From: an uncultured Lachnospiraceae bacterium
GTDB taxonomy: Bacteria; Bacillota; Clostridia; Lachnospirales; Lachnospiraceae
Assembly (NCBI GenBank): GCA_902762905.1
Contig: CACWQE010000010.1
Span: 1 to 60,820, forward strand
Direction of reading: 5' to 3'
Length of the DNA: 60,820 bases
The translations under genes were made by a program, and so were the position numbers. Positions within the stretch are counted from its first letter, which is position 1; every line of letters starts with the position of its first letter. Positions 42,939 to 53,190 of this stretch are shown here, in pieces. Below the pieces are notes generated by a model, which was not told the DNA's origin, searched no databases, and was given only the letters and a program-made list of their open reading frames with translations.

Positions 42939-42967
42939 ATCATACTCTAATCTATTCGATAACGCAA
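42939..42967 (-). promoter_or_regulatory. Promoter of asd
   Basis: On the minus strand TTGCGT (42962-42967) and TATGAT (42939-42944) are 17 bp apart. The leader of about 60 nt shows no lysine riboswitch, which would need about 170 nt or more. Confidence 0.55.
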
Positions 42968-43047
42968 GAGCTTTATCTAAGGATTGTGCATTTTGTCCCG
43001 AATCCACACTTATTTGGTAGGAATCCTATGCAATATTTTCACACCAC

Positions 43048-44457
43048 TCATCCTCTTACTGCAATCATAAATTCCACACCATCTTCCACATTTTCAACTC
43101 CGCAATATCCATCATGCGCTGATACAATCTCCTGCACGATAGACAATCCAACACCAAATCCCTTTCCACGGGTTCGCGCCTTATCCACCTTGCTAAAGGC
43201 ATCCCAGATAGATTCCATCTCCGACTCATCAATATGGCTGCCGGAATTATATACCCGGAACTCATAATATTCCTCGTTACGTTTGCCCGCAACCCGAATC
43301 TGCATCTGATCCCCAGTTCCATGTGCTACTGCATTTCGCACCAGATTGTTCAAGGCTCTCTCCAACAAAAGGAAATCTGCACTTATAACATCCTCTGCAT
43401 TATATTGCTCCGTATAAGTAATGTTTTTCCCCAATGTCTCATCCTGAAAACAATTACGGATATTCTTCATGAGATATTTCACTGCAAAGGATTCCTGATG
43501 CATCTCTTCCGTCTTTTGTTCAAACTTAGATAGTTCTAACATCTCTCTTACCAACACATCTACCCTGGTACTTTCATTGGATATGATCTCACAGTATTGC
43601 AATGCTTTTTCCGGATTCTTCTGCAACACAACCTTCAGGCGGTCTGCATATCCCATGATAACCGCAATAGGGGATTTGATCTCATGGGAAATATTGCGTA
43701 CAAGACGTTTTCTCTTTTCGAGATCATTTTGCAGTTGAACCACATTGGCCTCTAAATGATCCGACATCTTATTAATTGCCATTCCCAGCTGCCCTAATTC
43801 ATCCTCTGACTTTACCTCTACCCGGATATCAAATTCCAGATTTGATATATGTTCTGCTGCACACTGCATGTTACGGATCGGGATAACCATGCGTTTCGTA
43901 ATTCTCCATACAAACAACCAGCCCACTAATATAATTACGACTCCCGCCAGGAGATCAAATACAATCGCCGAATACATGGCATTTTCCAGACTCCGATACG
44001 ACCGTCCTAATATCACATAGCGATTCTTCGCAACTTTCTTAATCACCCTTACTAAAATTACGCCGGTCTGCTTTTCCGAATTCCTTGACATGGATACCAC
44101 TTCTCCATTGTCCAATTGCTCTTTCGTACTGTCAAACAGGATAGAACTCATCTCACCAACTGCTTTTTGATGATATTCACTAATCTTTGTCGTACTGATT
44201 ACATTCTTGTCCCCATCAATGATTGTAACGGCTGTATTCATATCTTCATCAATCTGTTCAATATAATCCGTAAATTCTTCATCCGTATAAGAATCTTCAT
44301 GTTCCATTGTCTGTGCAATCTTCTCCATCTGCTTCGTACTAAGATACACCGAAAATGGAATCATAAAAAAATAAGTCAATATAATATTAATAATAACAAA
44401 AGATGCTATCACTGCCACACCAATCGCACAGATCTTCTTTCCCAATGACTTCTTCAT
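43048..44457 (-). CDS. Sensor histidine kinase
   Basis: This 469-residue membrane kinase has two membrane segments (about 11-35 and 161-184) around an extracytoplasmic domain of about 125 residues, then HAMP (about 185-240), HisKA with the H-box SHEIKSPIAVIMGY (phosphoacceptor His258), and a HATPase domain with LNNLVRNAVAHG (N-box) and GKGFGVGLSIVQEIV (G-box). The ATG overlaps the regulator's stop by 4 bp, so they are a coupled pair. The signal is unknown. An 18-bp-spaced AAGAAG start gives normal N-terminal anchor structure. EnvZ/WalK-type class. Confidence 0.95.
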   Translation of the reverse strand: MKKSLGKKICAIGVAVIASFVIINIILTYFFMIPFSVYLSTKQMEKIAQTMEHEDSYTDEEFTDYIEQIDEDMNTAVTIIDGDKNVISTTKISEYHQKAVGEMSSILFDSTKEQLDNGEVVSMSRNSEKQTGVILVRVIKKVAKNRYVILGRSYRSLENAMYSAIVFDLLAGVVIILVGWLFVWRITKRMVIPIRNMQCAAEHISNLEFDIRVEVKSEDELGQLGMAINKMSDHLEANVVQLQNDLEKRKRLVRNISHEIKSPIAVIMGYADRLKVVLQKNPEKALQYCEIISNESTRVDVLVREMLELSKFEQKTEEMHQESFAVKYLMKNIRNCFQDETLGKNITYTEQYNAEDVISADFLLLERALNNLVRNAVAHGTGDQMQIRVAGKRNEEYYEFRVYNSGSHIDESEMESIWDAFSKVDKARTRGKGFGVGLSIVQEIVSAHDGYCGVENVEDGVEFMIAVRG

Positions 44458-45128
44458 GCTTCCACCTCAAAGGAATAACCAATTCCGCGAATCGTCTTAA
44501 TATAATTACCTGCATCCCCTAAGTTTGCCCGTAACATCTTCACATGCGTATCAATCGTACGGATATCTCCTTCATAATCATATCCCCATATGCGGTCAAG
44601 GATCTTCTCTCTCGAAAGTACAATATTCTGATTATTGACAAGCAGTTCCAATAATTGAAATTCCTTGTTATTCAATGGGATCTCTTCTCCCTTGACATAT
44701 ACTTTATGTGCCACCGGATCAATCTCCAAAATTCCCAATTCTATGCTTTCTAAACTCTGTGCCTTCGTTAAACGCAACAGATTTTTCACCCGTTCCACCA
44801 GAATGTCATAGTGAAATGGTTTGCTGACAAAATCACTTGCTCCATGCCGTAGACAAGCCAATTCGCTTGACGAATCTCCAAGTGCGGTCAACATAAGAAC
44901 CGGAATATCCGTCCGCTCCCGGATCTCCTCTAATACTTCCATACCATCCATCTTTGGCATCATAATATCTAATATTACAAGTGCAATATCCGGTGTATTC
45001 CAAAAGATATCTACTGCCTCCTGTCCATCCCGTGCCGTATACACCTGATATCCTTCCTCTTCCAGAACTTCCTTCACCAGATCCCGTAGCAGATCGTCGT
45101 CATCTGCCACTAAAAGATTCACCGCCAT
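44454..45128 (-). CDS. Response regulator, OmpR/PhoB family
   Basis: The 224-residue protein has a receiver with acidic pair Asp10-Asp11, phosphoacceptor Asp54 (LVILDIMMPKMDGMEV) and a Trans_reg_C winged helix (about 130-224: PLNNKEFQLLELLVNNQNIV, IWGYDYEGDIRTIDTHVKML). I start at the ATG at 45128, with GGAGG 8-9 nt upstream; the in-frame extension to 45182 has no site. It is first of a two-gene operon with its kinase. The targets are unknown. Confidence 0.95.
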   Translation of the reverse strand: MAVNLLVADDDDLLRDLVKEVLEEEGYQVYTARDGQEAVDIFWNTPDIALVILDIMMPKMDGMEVLEEIRERTDIPVLMLTALGDSSSELACLRHGASDFVSKPFHYDILVERVKNLLRLTKAQSLESIELGILEIDPVAHKVYVKGEEIPLNNKEFQLLELLVNNQNIVLSREKILDRIWGYDYEGDIRTIDTHVKMLRANLGDAGNYIKTIRGIGYSFEVEA

Positions 45129-45195
45129 ACATATATCCTCCAATCCTGTTTCTCTTACATATACGTATAAATGATATCGCATCTATGTGAAATAT

Positions 45196-45228
45196 ACAAG
45201 AAAAGGCAGTTACAAATGTAACTGCCTT
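45196..45228 (-). terminator. Terminator after serA
   Basis: AAGGCAGTTAC (45203-45213) pairs exactly with GTAACTGCCTT (45218-45228) around a 4-nt loop. On the minus strand TTTTCTTG follows. It ends the serC-serA transcript. Confidence 0.88.
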
Positions 45229-45278
45229 ACAATCATTCTATACTATGCTATGATTGCCATTTGATCCTGCTATCTCTA

Positions 45279-46439
45279 CTAGATGACACGTACCTTAACG
45301 ACACCCTCTACTGCCTCTAACTCAGCTTTACTTGCATCATCAATCGCAGCATCGACATCTAAGATCGTATATGCCCAATCACCCTTTGACTTGCTGACCA
45401 TATTAGCAATATTAACTGACTTGCTAGAGAATACACCTGTAAATCTGGTGAGCATATCCGGGATATTCTTATGACAGATAGCTACTCTGGCTGCTGTCTC
45501 ACAAACACCAGCATCACATGCCGGATAGTTTACGGAATTCTTAATGTTACCATTCTCCATGAAATCAGCAATCTGCTTTACAGCCATCACTGCACAGTTA
45601 TCTTCTGACTCTTCTGTAGAAGCACCCAGATGTGGTAATGTGATCACATTATCTACACCTGCAATTGCTGGATTCGGGAAGTCTGTCACATACTTAGCCA
45701 CTTTGCCAGAAGCAAGTGCTTCGATCATATCCGCATCATTTACCAGAGTATCTCTTGCAAAGTTAAGAACACGAACACCGTCCTTCATCATTGCAAATGC
45801 TTCTTTGTTAAGCATTCCCTTTGTGCTAGGAAGTGCCGGAACATGAATGGTAATATAATCACACTCCTTGTAAATGTCCTCTACATTGGTAATATGCTTA
45901 ATATGGCGGGATAATGACCATGCTGCATCTACAGATACATATGGATCATAACCATATACTTCCATACCAAGACGGAATGCAATATTGGCAACCTTCGCAC
46001 CGATCGCACCAAGTCCGATTACACCTAACTTCTTGCCCTGAATCTCATTACCTGCATAATGTTTCTTCTGCTTCTCAACCTTCTTCGCAATATCAGGATC
46101 TGCTGCATTCTCCTTTACCCAGTTATAACCGCCCATCAGATCACGGGAAGCGAGTAATAAACCGGCAACTACAATTTCCTTTACACCATTGGCATTCGCA
46201 CCTGGTGTGTTAAATACAACAATACCCTTCTCTGCACACTTATCAAGTGGAATATTATTCACACCGGCACCTGCTCTTGCAATTGCTACAAGACTGTCCG
46301 GAAGATCTAAATCATGCATAGCTGCAGAACGTACCAATACGGCATCTGCATTGTCCATGCTGTCTACAATTTCATAATTATCTGAGAATAAATCCAAACC
46401 ACATGCTGCAATTGGATTCAAACAATTAACTTTTGTCAT
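45279..46439 (-). CDS. serA: D-3-phosphoglycerate dehydrogenase
   Basis: SerA oxidises 3-phosphoglycerate, the first step of serine synthesis. The 386-residue protein is the short type: substrate domain (IARAGAGVNNIPLDKCAEKG), NAD domain with GVIGLGAIGAKVANIAFRLG, catalytic segments ITIHVPALPSTKGMLN and LPHLGASTEESEDNCAVMA, and a C-terminal ACT-type domain (about 318-386, LTRFTGVFSSKSVNIANMVS) for serine binding. It follows serC by 18 bp with AGAGGAG before the ATG. The phosphatase step is not encoded here. Confidence 0.97.
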   Translation of the reverse strand: MTKVNCLNPIAACGLDLFSDNYEIVDSMDNADAVLVRSAAMHDLDLPDSLVAIARAGAGVNNIPLDKCAEKGIVVFNTPGANANGVKEIVVAGLLLASRDLMGGYNWVKENAADPDIAKKVEKQKKHYAGNEIQGKKLGVIGLGAIGAKVANIAFRLGMEVYGYDPYVSVDAAWSLSRHIKHITNVEDIYKECDYITIHVPALPSTKGMLNKEAFAMMKDGVRVLNFARDTLVNDADMIEALASGKVAKYVTDFPNPAIAGVDNVITLPHLGASTEESEDNCAVMAVKQIADFMENGNIKNSVNYPACDAGVCETAARVAICHKNIPDMLTRFTGVFSSKSVNIANMVSKSKGDWAYTILDVDAAIDDASKAELEAVEGVVKVRVI

Positions 46440-46457
46440 GACTACTCCTCTTTCTTA

Positions 46458-47543
46458 TTACTTTGCATTGTTTGCTTCAAACTCTTTCATGAACTCTACT
46501 AACTTCTCAACACCTTCGATCGGCATTGCGTTGTAGATAGATGCACGCATACCACCAACTGTTCTGTGTCCTTTCAGGTTCACAAATCCTGCTGCAGTTG
46601 CTTCCTTAACAAACTTTGCATCCATCTCTTCATCCCCTGTTACAAATGGTACATTCATCAAAGAACGGTCTTCTTTCACAACCGTACCCTTAAATAACTT
46701 AGAAGAATCTAAGAAATCATAAAGAATGGCTGCTTTCTTCTCATTGTGGATCTTCATTGCCTCTAATCCACCCATCTCTTTTACCCATTTGAACACTTTA
46801 CCACAGATATAGATACCATATGCTGGTGGTGTGTTATATAAAGAATTTGCATCCGCCTGTGTCTTATATTTCAACATTGTAGGAGTGCCTGGTAATACAT
46901 CATCTGTGATCAGATCTTCACGGATGATTGCAATAACAACACCTGCAGGTCCTACATTCTTCTGAACACCAAAGTAAATAAGACCATAATCTTCCACATT
47001 CACTGGCTGAGACAAAATATCAGATGACATATCTGCTACTAAGATCTTACCCTTTGTGTTAGGAAGCTTCTTATAAGTGGTTCCGTAAATTGTATTGTTA
47101 TGGCAGATATATACATAATCTGCATCATCATCAATATCCAAATCGCTGCAATCTGGGATATAGGAAAAAGTCTTATCTGCAGAAGATGCAATTGCTTTTG
47201 CATTACCATATCTCTTCGCTTCCTCGAAAGCCTTCTTAGCCCACTGTCCTGTAATAATGTAATCTGCAACACCATTTTTCATCAAGTTCATCGGAATTGC
47301 TGCAAACTGCTGCGACGCACCACCTTGTAAGAACAAAACTTTGTAGTTATCTGGAATCTTCATTAAGTCTCTCAAATCCTGCTCTGCAGTCTGAATGATC
47401 TCTTCAAAAGCTTTGGATCGATGACTCATCTCCATAACACTCATTCCAGTTCCGTTGTAGTTTAACATCTCGTCTGCTGCTTGCTTTAACACAACCTCTG
47501 GCAATACAGATGGTCCTGCTGAAAAATTGTACACTCTTTCCAT
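46458..47543 (-). CDS. serC: Phosphoserine aminotransferase
   Basis: SerC converts 3-phosphohydroxypyruvate to phosphoserine with pyridoxal phosphate. The 361-residue protein begins RVYNFSAGPSVLPEVVLKQA, shows GTGMSVMEMSHRSKAFEEII, and has the PLP lysine in IYFGVQKNVGPAGVVIAII. NTPPAYGIYICGKVFKW and the C-terminal GFVNLKGHRTVGGMRASIYN are also standard. GGAGGATATGAC precedes the ATG. It is first in the operon with serA and lies downstream of ilvB, from which a palindrome-embedded promoter separates it. Confidence 0.97.
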   Translation of the reverse strand: MERVYNFSAGPSVLPEVVLKQAADEMLNYNGTGMSVMEMSHRSKAFEEIIQTAEQDLRDLMKIPDNYKVLFLQGGASQQFAAIPMNLMKNGVADYIITGQWAKKAFEEAKRYGNAKAIASSADKTFSYIPDCSDLDIDDDADYVYICHNNTIYGTTYKKLPNTKGKILVADMSSDILSQPVNVEDYGLIYFGVQKNVGPAGVVIAIIREDLITDDVLPGTPTMLKYKTQADANSLYNTPPAYGIYICGKVFKWVKEMGGLEAMKIHNEKKAAILYDFLDSSKLFKGTVVKEDRSLMNVPFVTGDEEMDAKFVKEATAAGFVNLKGHRTVGGMRASIYNAMPIEGVEKLVEFMKEFEANNAK

Positions 47544-47634
47544 GTCATATCCTCCTATATGTTCCTTATACTACTTTCCTGTCCGTCCTTCCGAAATACC
47601 ATTTCTTCTTGCAGACATTCAAGTCTTTTATAAT

Positions 47635-47672
47635 ATACTATACGTGCGATCCGAATATGTCAAATCGCACGT
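47635..47672 (-). promoter_or_regulatory. serC promoter within a large palindrome (possible operator)
   Basis: ACGTGCGAT (47642-47650) and ATCGCACGT (47664-47672) are exact inverted repeats 13 nt apart. On the minus strand the -35 TTGACA (47658-47663) lies between the arms, and the -10 TAGTAT (47635-47640) is 17 bp downstream. No T run follows, so a repressor site is more likely than an ilvB terminator. Confidence 0.6.
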
Positions 47673-47717
47673 TCGTATTTCATTAGTTTACAGCCATATA
47701 TGGCTTACGGTTCTATA

Positions 47718-49394
47718 CTATTTCTCAAGATCTTCCTCTGAGAAACAGGTTGAGATTGGCTGACCTGCTGCTACCATAGGCCATACCTTATCATCCTCAT
47801 CAATCTGTGCATCAATCACACATGGTCTTCCAGATGCTAATGCCTGCTTAAATGCATCCTCAAACTCAGAGATTGTTGTTGCCTTAAATGCCAAAGCACC
47901 CATACCTTCTGAGATCTTAACAAAATCAACCGCATCATCCAATACCGTATTCGAATATCTCTTGTCATAAAACAACGTCTGCCACTGACGAACCATTCCT
48001 AACACATGGTTATTAATAACAACCTGAATGATTGGAATATTATATCTTGCAGCGGTTGCAATCTCATTCATATTCATACGGAAACAACCATCTCCGGCAA
48101 TATTAACAACTACCTTATCCGGTCTTCCGACCTTGGCTCCGATACATGCACCCAAGCCATATCCCATCGTACCAAGTCCACCGGAAGTCAATAACTGTCT
48201 TGGCTCCTTAAACTTATACATCTGTGCAGCCCACATCTGATGCTGTCCTACATCGGTTGTGATAATGGCATCTCCATTCGTCAACTCATAGATCTTAGAA
48301 ATTGCAGTCGGACCTGTAAAAATGTCCGTCGGATATGTATTCGGATACTTCTCTTCCATTGAAAGAATCTCTTCTTTCCATTCTTTGTGATCCTGTTGGT
48401 CAATCACCGCATTCAGTTTTGTAAGGATCTCCTTTGCATCTCCAATAATACTTGCATCTACTACAATATTCTTATTAATTTCTGCTGCATCTACATCAAT
48501 CTGTACGATCTTCGCATTGTTGGCAAACTTCTTCGCATTACCGATTACACGGTCAGAGAAACGTCCACCAATTACGATCAACAGATCTGCCTCTGTCACA
48601 CCAAAGTTAGAGACCTTCGTTCCATGCATACCGATCATACCCGTGTAGTGTGGATCATTTCCATCAATTACGCCCTTACCCATCAAGGTATCGCAAACCG
48701 GTGCATCCATCTTCTCAACGAATTCACGAACCTCTTTGTAAGCTCCCGATGCTACAGCACCACCACCAACCATGATGTATGGTTTCTTAGACTTAGCAAT
48801 CAGCTTGGCAACCGTCTCAATATCCGACTCCCAGATCGTATCCGTTACCGGTGCGATCTCCTCTGGTTTCTTATATTCATAATCTGCCAGATTCGAAGTC
48901 ACATCCTTCGTAATATCCACCAATACCGGACCTGGCCTTCCCGTCTTGGCAATCTTAAATGCACGACGAATCGTATCTGCTAACTCATGTACATTCTTAA
49001 CAATAAAGCTATGCTTTGTAATTGGCATAACAACACCGGCAATATCAATCTCCTGGAAAGAATCCTTTCCTAATAATGATACACCAACATTCGCTGTAAT
49101 CGCAACCAACGGAATCGAATCCATATATGCCGTTGCAATTCCTGTTACTAAATTTGTTGCACCCGGACCAGAGGTTGCCATACATACACCAACCTTACCA
49201 GTTGCTCTTGCATATCCATCTGCTGCATGAGACGCTCCCTGTTCATGGGATGTCAGAACATGATGAATCTCTGGATGTTTATATAATGCATCATAGACAT
49301 TCAGTATGGTACCTCCCGGATAACCAAATACAGTGTCTACTCCCTGTTCTTTCAAACATTCGATTACAATTTCTGAACCTGTTAACTGTTTCAT
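47718..49394 (-). CDS. ilvB: Acetolactate synthase, large (catalytic) subunit
   Basis: IlvB condenses pyruvate (or pyruvate and 2-ketobutyrate) with ThDP, first step of the branched-chain pathway. The 558-residue protein has the N-terminal VFGYPGGTILNVYDAL, GVCMATSGPGATNLVTGIA, FAD-domain region with IGGRFSDRVIGN, and the ThDP motif GDGCFRMNMNEIATAARYN. The ATG at 49394 follows GAGGAGATATAAGT; the in-frame extension to 49433 runs into the leader hairpin. No ilvN regulatory-subunit gene or ilvC is adjacent; a catabolic alsS-type role is less likely, given the ilvD/leu neighbours. Confidence 0.95.
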   Translation of the reverse strand: MKQLTGSEIVIECLKEQGVDTVFGYPGGTILNVYDALYKHPEIHHVLTSHEQGASHAADGYARATGKVGVCMATSGPGATNLVTGIATAYMDSIPLVAITANVGVSLLGKDSFQEIDIAGVVMPITKHSFIVKNVHELADTIRRAFKIAKTGRPGPVLVDITKDVTSNLADYEYKKPEEIAPVTDTIWESDIETVAKLIAKSKKPYIMVGGGAVASGAYKEVREFVEKMDAPVCDTLMGKGVIDGNDPHYTGMIGMHGTKVSNFGVTEADLLIVIGGRFSDRVIGNAKKFANNAKIVQIDVDAAEINKNIVVDASIIGDAKEILTKLNAVIDQQDHKEWKEEILSMEEKYPNTYPTDIFTGPTAISKIYELTNGDAIITTDVGQHQMWAAQMYKFKEPRQLLTSGGLGTMGYGLGACIGAKVGRPDKVVVNIAGDGCFRMNMNEIATAARYNIPIIQVVINNHVLGMVRQWQTLFYDKRYSNTVLDDAVDFVKISEGMGALAFKATTISEFEDAFKQALASGRPCVIDAQIDEDDKVWPMVAAGQPISTCFSEEDLEK

Positions 49395-49413
49395 ACTTAT
49401 ATCTCCTCTTTCA

Positions 49414-49438
49414 GTCAGGTGCCATATCAGCACCTGAC
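49414..49438. promoter_or_regulatory. Perfect hairpin in the ilvB leader
   Basis: GTCAGGTGC (49414-49422) and GCACCTGAC (49430-49438) are exact inverted repeats around a 7-nt loop, about 10 nt upstream of the ilvB ribosome-binding site. It may stabilise the message, control translation, or be an operator; it lacks a T run, so termination is less likely. Confidence 0.65.
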
Positions 49439-49477
49439 AATATATTACTATACAATTCGCTTTCTCTCGTCTTTACA

Positions 49478-49507
49478 ATAATAAAACTTTTATAGTGGTT
49501 TTGTAAA
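49478..49507 (-). promoter_or_regulatory. Promoter of ilvB
   Basis: On the minus strand TTTACA (49502-49507) and TATTAT (49478-49483) are 18 bp apart, in the gap after ilvD. A second TTGACA lies just upstream but without a good partner. So ilvB may be transcribed separately from ilvD. Confidence 0.5.
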
Positions 49508-49550
49508 GTCCATATTCAAAGTTTTGTCAAAATAAGGTATTTCTGCTTAA

Positions 49551-51215
49551 TTATTTTAATTCCAAAACAGCTCCTCTGTTACCGGACGTAACCATTTTCG
49601 CATATCTTGCCAGATATCCGGTTGTAACCTTTGGCTCTCTTGGAGTCCAATTTGCTTTTCTCTTTTCGAGTTCTTCGTCCGAAACGCATAACTCGATCGA
49701 ACATGCATCAATATCAATCTTAATGATATCGCCCTCTTCTACAAATGCGATTGGGCCGCCAACGGCTGCCTCTGGAGATACATGACCGATAGAAGCTCCA
49801 CGGCTCGCTCCTGAGAAACGTCCATCTGTGATCAAAGCCACAGAAGAACCAAGTCCCATTCCTGCAATAGCAGAGGTTGGATTCAACATTTCTCTCATGC
49901 CCGGGCCACCCTTTGGACCTTCATAACGGATTACTACAACATCTCCCTCTACGATCTTACCGCCCTTGATCGCTGCAATCGCATCCTCTTCACAATCAAA
50001 TACACGGGCCGGACCTTCGTGCTGAAGCATTTCTGGAACAACAGCAGAACGTTTTACAACGGAACCATCCGGAGCAAGATTACCCTTCAATACTGCAAGA
50101 CCACCTGTTACGCTATATGGATTATCCAATGGACGAATTACCTCTGGATTCTTATTCACATGTCCCTCTACTGCTTCGCCAATCGTCTTACCAGTTACTG
50201 TCATACAATCCTCATTAATCAATCCCTTGCTCTTTAACTGGTTGATTACCGCATATACACCGCCTGCTTCATTCAGATCTTCCATATACGTAGGACCTGC
50301 CGGTGCTAAATGACAAAGGTTTGGAGTCTTTGCACTTACTTCGTTTGCCAAAGAAATGTCAAAGTCAAATCCAATCTCATGTGCAATTGCCGGAATATGT
50401 AACATAGAGTTCGTAGAACAGCCTAATGCCATATCAACCGTTAATGCATTCATGATTGCATCTTTGGTAATGATATCTCTTGGACGGATGTTCTTTCTAT
50501 ACATCTCCATAACTGCCATACCTGCATGCTTTGCAAGCTTGATACGCTCAGAATATACCGCAGGAATGGTTCCATTACCAGGAAGTCCCATACCAAGTGC
50601 TTCTGTTAAGCAATTCATGGAATTTGCAGTATACATACCTGAGCAGGAACCACAGGTTGGACATGCCTTACATTCAAATTCATTGACATCCTCTTCGCTC
50701 ATTGTACCTGCTGCGTAAGAACCAACTGCCTCAAACATAGATGAAAGGGAAGTCTTATGTCCTTTCACATGTCCAGCAAGCATTGGGCCACCAGATACAA
50801 ATACAGTTGGAACATTCACTCTGGCTGCTGCCATCAAAAGTCCCGGTACGTTCTTGTCACAGTTTGGAATCATAACCAATGCATCAAACTGATGGGCAAT
50901 TGCCATACATTCCGTAGAATCTGCAATCAGATCTCTTGTTACTAACGAATATTTCATTCCGATATGTCCCATTGCAATACCGTCACAAACTGCAATTGCA
51001 GGGAACATAACCGGCATACCGCCAGCTTCTGCAACGCCAAGCTTAACAGCCTGTGCAATCTTATCTAAGTTCATATGGCCTGGTACGATCTCATTGTATG
51101 AACACACAATACCGACCAATGGTTTCTTCATCTCTTCTTCTGTCATTCCTAACGCATTGAACAGGGACCGGTGTGGTGCCTGCTGCATGCCAACTTTTAC
51201 ATTATCGCTCTTCAT
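49551..51215 (-). CDS. ilvD: Dihydroxy-acid dehydratase
   Basis: IlvD dehydrates dihydroxy acids to the 2-keto acids of valine and isoleucine, using an Fe-S cluster. From the ATG at 51215 (AAGGAG, 7 nt) it has 554 residues, as expected. Signatures are [37 protein letters not shown] (cluster cysteine), [20 protein letters not shown] (second cluster cysteine) and [40 protein letters not shown] follows. The long in-frame extension to 51323 crosses the palindromic element upstream and has no site. It lies between leuB and ilvB. Confidence 0.97.
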   Translation of the reverse strand: MKSDNVKVGMQQAPHRSLFNALGMTEEEMKKPLVGIVCSYNEIVPGHMNLDKIAQAVKLGVAEAGGMPVMFPAIAVCDGIAMGHIGMKYSLVTRDLIADSTECMAIAHQFDALVMIPNCDKNVPGLLMAAARVNVPTVFVSGGPMLAGHVKGHKTSLSSMFEAVGSYAAGTMSEEDVNEFECKACPTCGSCSGMYTANSMNCLTEALGMGLPGNGTIPAVYSERIKLAKHAGMAVMEMYRKNIRPRDIITKDAIMNALTVDMALGCSTNSMLHIPAIAHEIGFDFDISLANEVSAKTPNLCHLAPAGPTYMEDLNEAGGVYAVINQLKSKGLINEDCMTVTGKTIGEAVEGHVNKNPEVIRPLDNPYSVTGGLAVLKGNLAPDGSVVKRSAVVPEMLQHEGPARVFDCEEDAIAAIKGGKIVEGDVVVIRYEGPKGGPGMREMLNPTSAIAGMGLGSSVALITDGRFSGASRGASIGHVSPEAAVGGPIAFVEEGDIIKIDIDACSIELCVSDEELEKRKANWTPREPKVTTGYLARYAKMVTSGNRGAVLELK

Positions 51216-51235
51216 ATTATCGCTCCTTTTATACA

Positions 51236-51383
51236 TATTATGCGCTCGACAGTATATAGAAATATTCCGCACACACTCTCGTTCCATTGCAAACGCAGTG
51301 GTACTAAGTTCGGCAAGCCTCACTAAGTGCCAGCGTTCGCAAAGGGTGCTGCATATTAACTATATACTGTCTTAGCGCTTATA
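51236..51383. repeat. Palindromic element A between leuB and ilvD
   Basis: The left arm (51236-51259, core GACAGTATATAG) pairs with the right arm (51360-51383, CTATATACTGTC). Flanking TATTATGCGCT and AGCGCTTATA extend the stem. An inner segment (51295-51334) has GCAGTGGTACTAAG facing CTCACTAAGTGCC, an imperfect hairpin. The inner segment resembles that of element B upstream of leuC, but the outer arms differ in sequence. It fills nearly the whole 193-bp gap, so it would lie in the mRNA between leuB and ilvD. It could be a dispersed repeat, an mRNA-processing hairpin or a regulatory RNA. Confidence 0.75.
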
Positions 51384-51408
51384 CTCTGTTATAACAAATA
51401 TTATGATA

Positions 51409-52491
51409 TCAAATCCGCTCTGCGATCAAGTCGCCCATCTGTGTCGTGGAGACGAGTGTCGTTCCCTCTGACACGATATCGCAGGTACGGTATCCTTCCT
51501 CAAGTACCTTCTTAACGGCTGCCTCAATGGCATCGGCTTCCTTGTCTAAATCCAATGAGAAACGCAACAACATCGCTGCGGAAAGAATCGTTGCAATCGG
51601 ATTTGCCTTATTCTGTCCTGCAATGTCCGGTGCAGATCCACCACTTGGCTCATACATACCAAACTTCGTCTCATTGAGTGAAGCAGAAGCTAACATACCG
51701 ATAGAACCGGTTACCATGGATGCCTCATCTGATAAAATATCACCAAACATATTCTCTGTTAAGATAACGTCAAACTGTGCAGGATCTTTAACAAGCTGCA
51801 TGGCAGCGTTATCTACTAACATATGCTCATAAGTTACTTCCGGATAGTCTTTTGCAACCTCTTCTACAATCTTTCTCCATAATCTGGAAGAATCTAATAC
51901 ATTTGCCTTATCAACAGAAGTCACTTTCTTGCGACGTTTCATTGCAATATCAAAACCTTTGATTGCGATTCTGCGGATCTCATTCTCGTTATAAGTCAAA
52001 GTATCAACAGCAGTCATCACACCGTCTACTTCTTTTGTCTCACGCTTTCCAAAGTAAAGCCCTCCGGTAAGCTCTCTCATGATCATCATATCAAAGCCCT
52101 TTTCTGAGATCTCTTCCTTTAATGGACATGCTCCGCGAAGCTCTGGATACAACAATGCCGGACGTAAGTTAGCAAACAGGTTAAGTTCCTTACGGATCTT
52201 AAGCAGTCCTGCTTCCGGTCTTAAATGTGGCGGTAACTGATACCATGGTGATGTACTGGTGTTACCACCAATTGAACCTAATAATACAGCATCTGCTTTC
52301 TTTGCCTTGGCAACTGTCTCGTCGGTAAGTGGCTCTCCATATGTATCAATGGAACATCCACCCATCAATAACTGATCATAGTTAAAGGTATGACCAAACT
52401 TCTCTCCGACTTTATCTAATACTTTCATCGCTTCTGTCACAACTTCCGGGCCAATTCCATCACCCTTAATGACTGCTAAATTGTAATTCAT
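51409..52491 (-). CDS. leuB: 3-isopropylmalate dehydrogenase
   Basis: LeuB oxidatively decarboxylates 3-isopropylmalate, the third dedicated step to leucine. The 360-residue protein is normal: N-terminal [20 protein letters not shown], substrate segment [33 protein letters not shown], catalytic-metal region [20 protein letters not shown], and [20 protein letters not shown] with ADIAGQ-like [20 protein letters not shown]. It follows leuD by 122 bp and precedes ilvD across palindromic element A. Confidence 0.97.
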   Translation of the reverse strand: MNYNLAVIKGDGIGPEVVTEAMKVLDKVGEKFGHTFNYDQLLMGGCSIDTYGEPLTDETVAKAKKADAVLLGSIGGNTSTSPWYQLPPHLRPEAGLLKIRKELNLFANLRPALLYPELRGACPLKEEISEKGFDMMIMRELTGGLYFGKRETKEVDGVMTAVDTLTYNENEIRRIAIKGFDIAMKRRKKVTSVDKANVLDSSRLWRKIVEEVAKDYPEVTYEHMLVDNAAMQLVKDPAQFDVILTENMFGDILSDEASMVTGSIGMLASASLNETKFGMYEPSGGSAPDIAGQNKANPIATILSAAMLLRFSLDLDKEADAIEAAVKKVLEEGYRTCDIVSEGTTLVSTTQMGDLIAERI

Positions 52492-52613
52492 AACGAACCT
52501 CTTTTCTTTCTGGTTATCTTACCAATTCCATATACTGACATAACCGATCCTATATTGTTATATATACACTTCCTATACCTGCACCGGCTGTTCCTCACGG
52601 AATGGTTGTCATT

Positions 52614-53099
52614 TTACTTATTGTTAATATAATTGATCAAACCTTCTGCCTTGATGATCTCCTGCATAAATGGAGGGAATGCCTGACCCTTGTACTCAGT
52701 TCCCTTTGTCTTGTCATAGATCATACCGGAATCAAAGTCAATCTCTACCTCGTCACCTGCCTCAATCGCCTTGGCAGCTTCCGGACATTCAATGATTGGA
52801 AGTCCAATGTTAATGGCATTGCGGTAGAAAATTCTGGCAAACGTCTCTGCGATAACACAACTGATACCGCTCGCTTTAATTGCGATCGGTGCATGTTCTC
52901 TCGAAGAACCACATCCAAAATTCTTATTGGCAACCATAATGTCACCCTGTTTTACCCGGTTCACAAAATCCGGATCAATATCCTCCATACAGTTCTTTGC
53001 AAGTTCTGCCGGATCCGATGAGTTCAAATATCTTGCCGGAATGATAACATCTGTATCTACATTATCTCCGTATTTATGTACTGTACCATGTGCTTTCAT
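52614..53099 (-). CDS. leuD: 3-isopropylmalate dehydratase, small subunit
   Basis: LeuD is the swivelling small subunit of isopropylmalate isomerase. The 161-residue protein is the short, archaeal-like type: [20 protein letters not shown] at the N-terminus, [20 protein letters not shown] for substrate binding, and [32 protein letters not shown] precedes the ATG. It lies 91 bp after leuC, with which it forms the enzyme. The gap holds a GACCCG/CGGGTC inverted repeat (about 53122-53159). Confidence 0.96.
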   Translation of the reverse strand: MKAHGTVHKYGDNVDTDVIIPARYLNSSDPAELAKNCMEDIDPDFVNRVKQGDIMVANKNFGCGSSREHAPIAIKASGISCVIAETFARIFYRNAINIGLPIIECPEAAKAIEAGDEVEIDFDSGMIYDKTKGTEYKGQAFPPFMQEIIKAEGLINYINNK

Positions 53100-53190
53100 A
53101 CTTTCTATTTCCTCCTTTTATGACCCGTTTTTCACCTTGGACTATCGGATATTCCGGGTCGTTTACATTTATTCTAAGAATAGCTTTCCA

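Noticed and set aside
51094..51375. An open frame of 93 codons across element A
   Set aside because: It is antisense to the start of ilvD and then runs through the palindrome; it has no supporting start and no recognisable protein.
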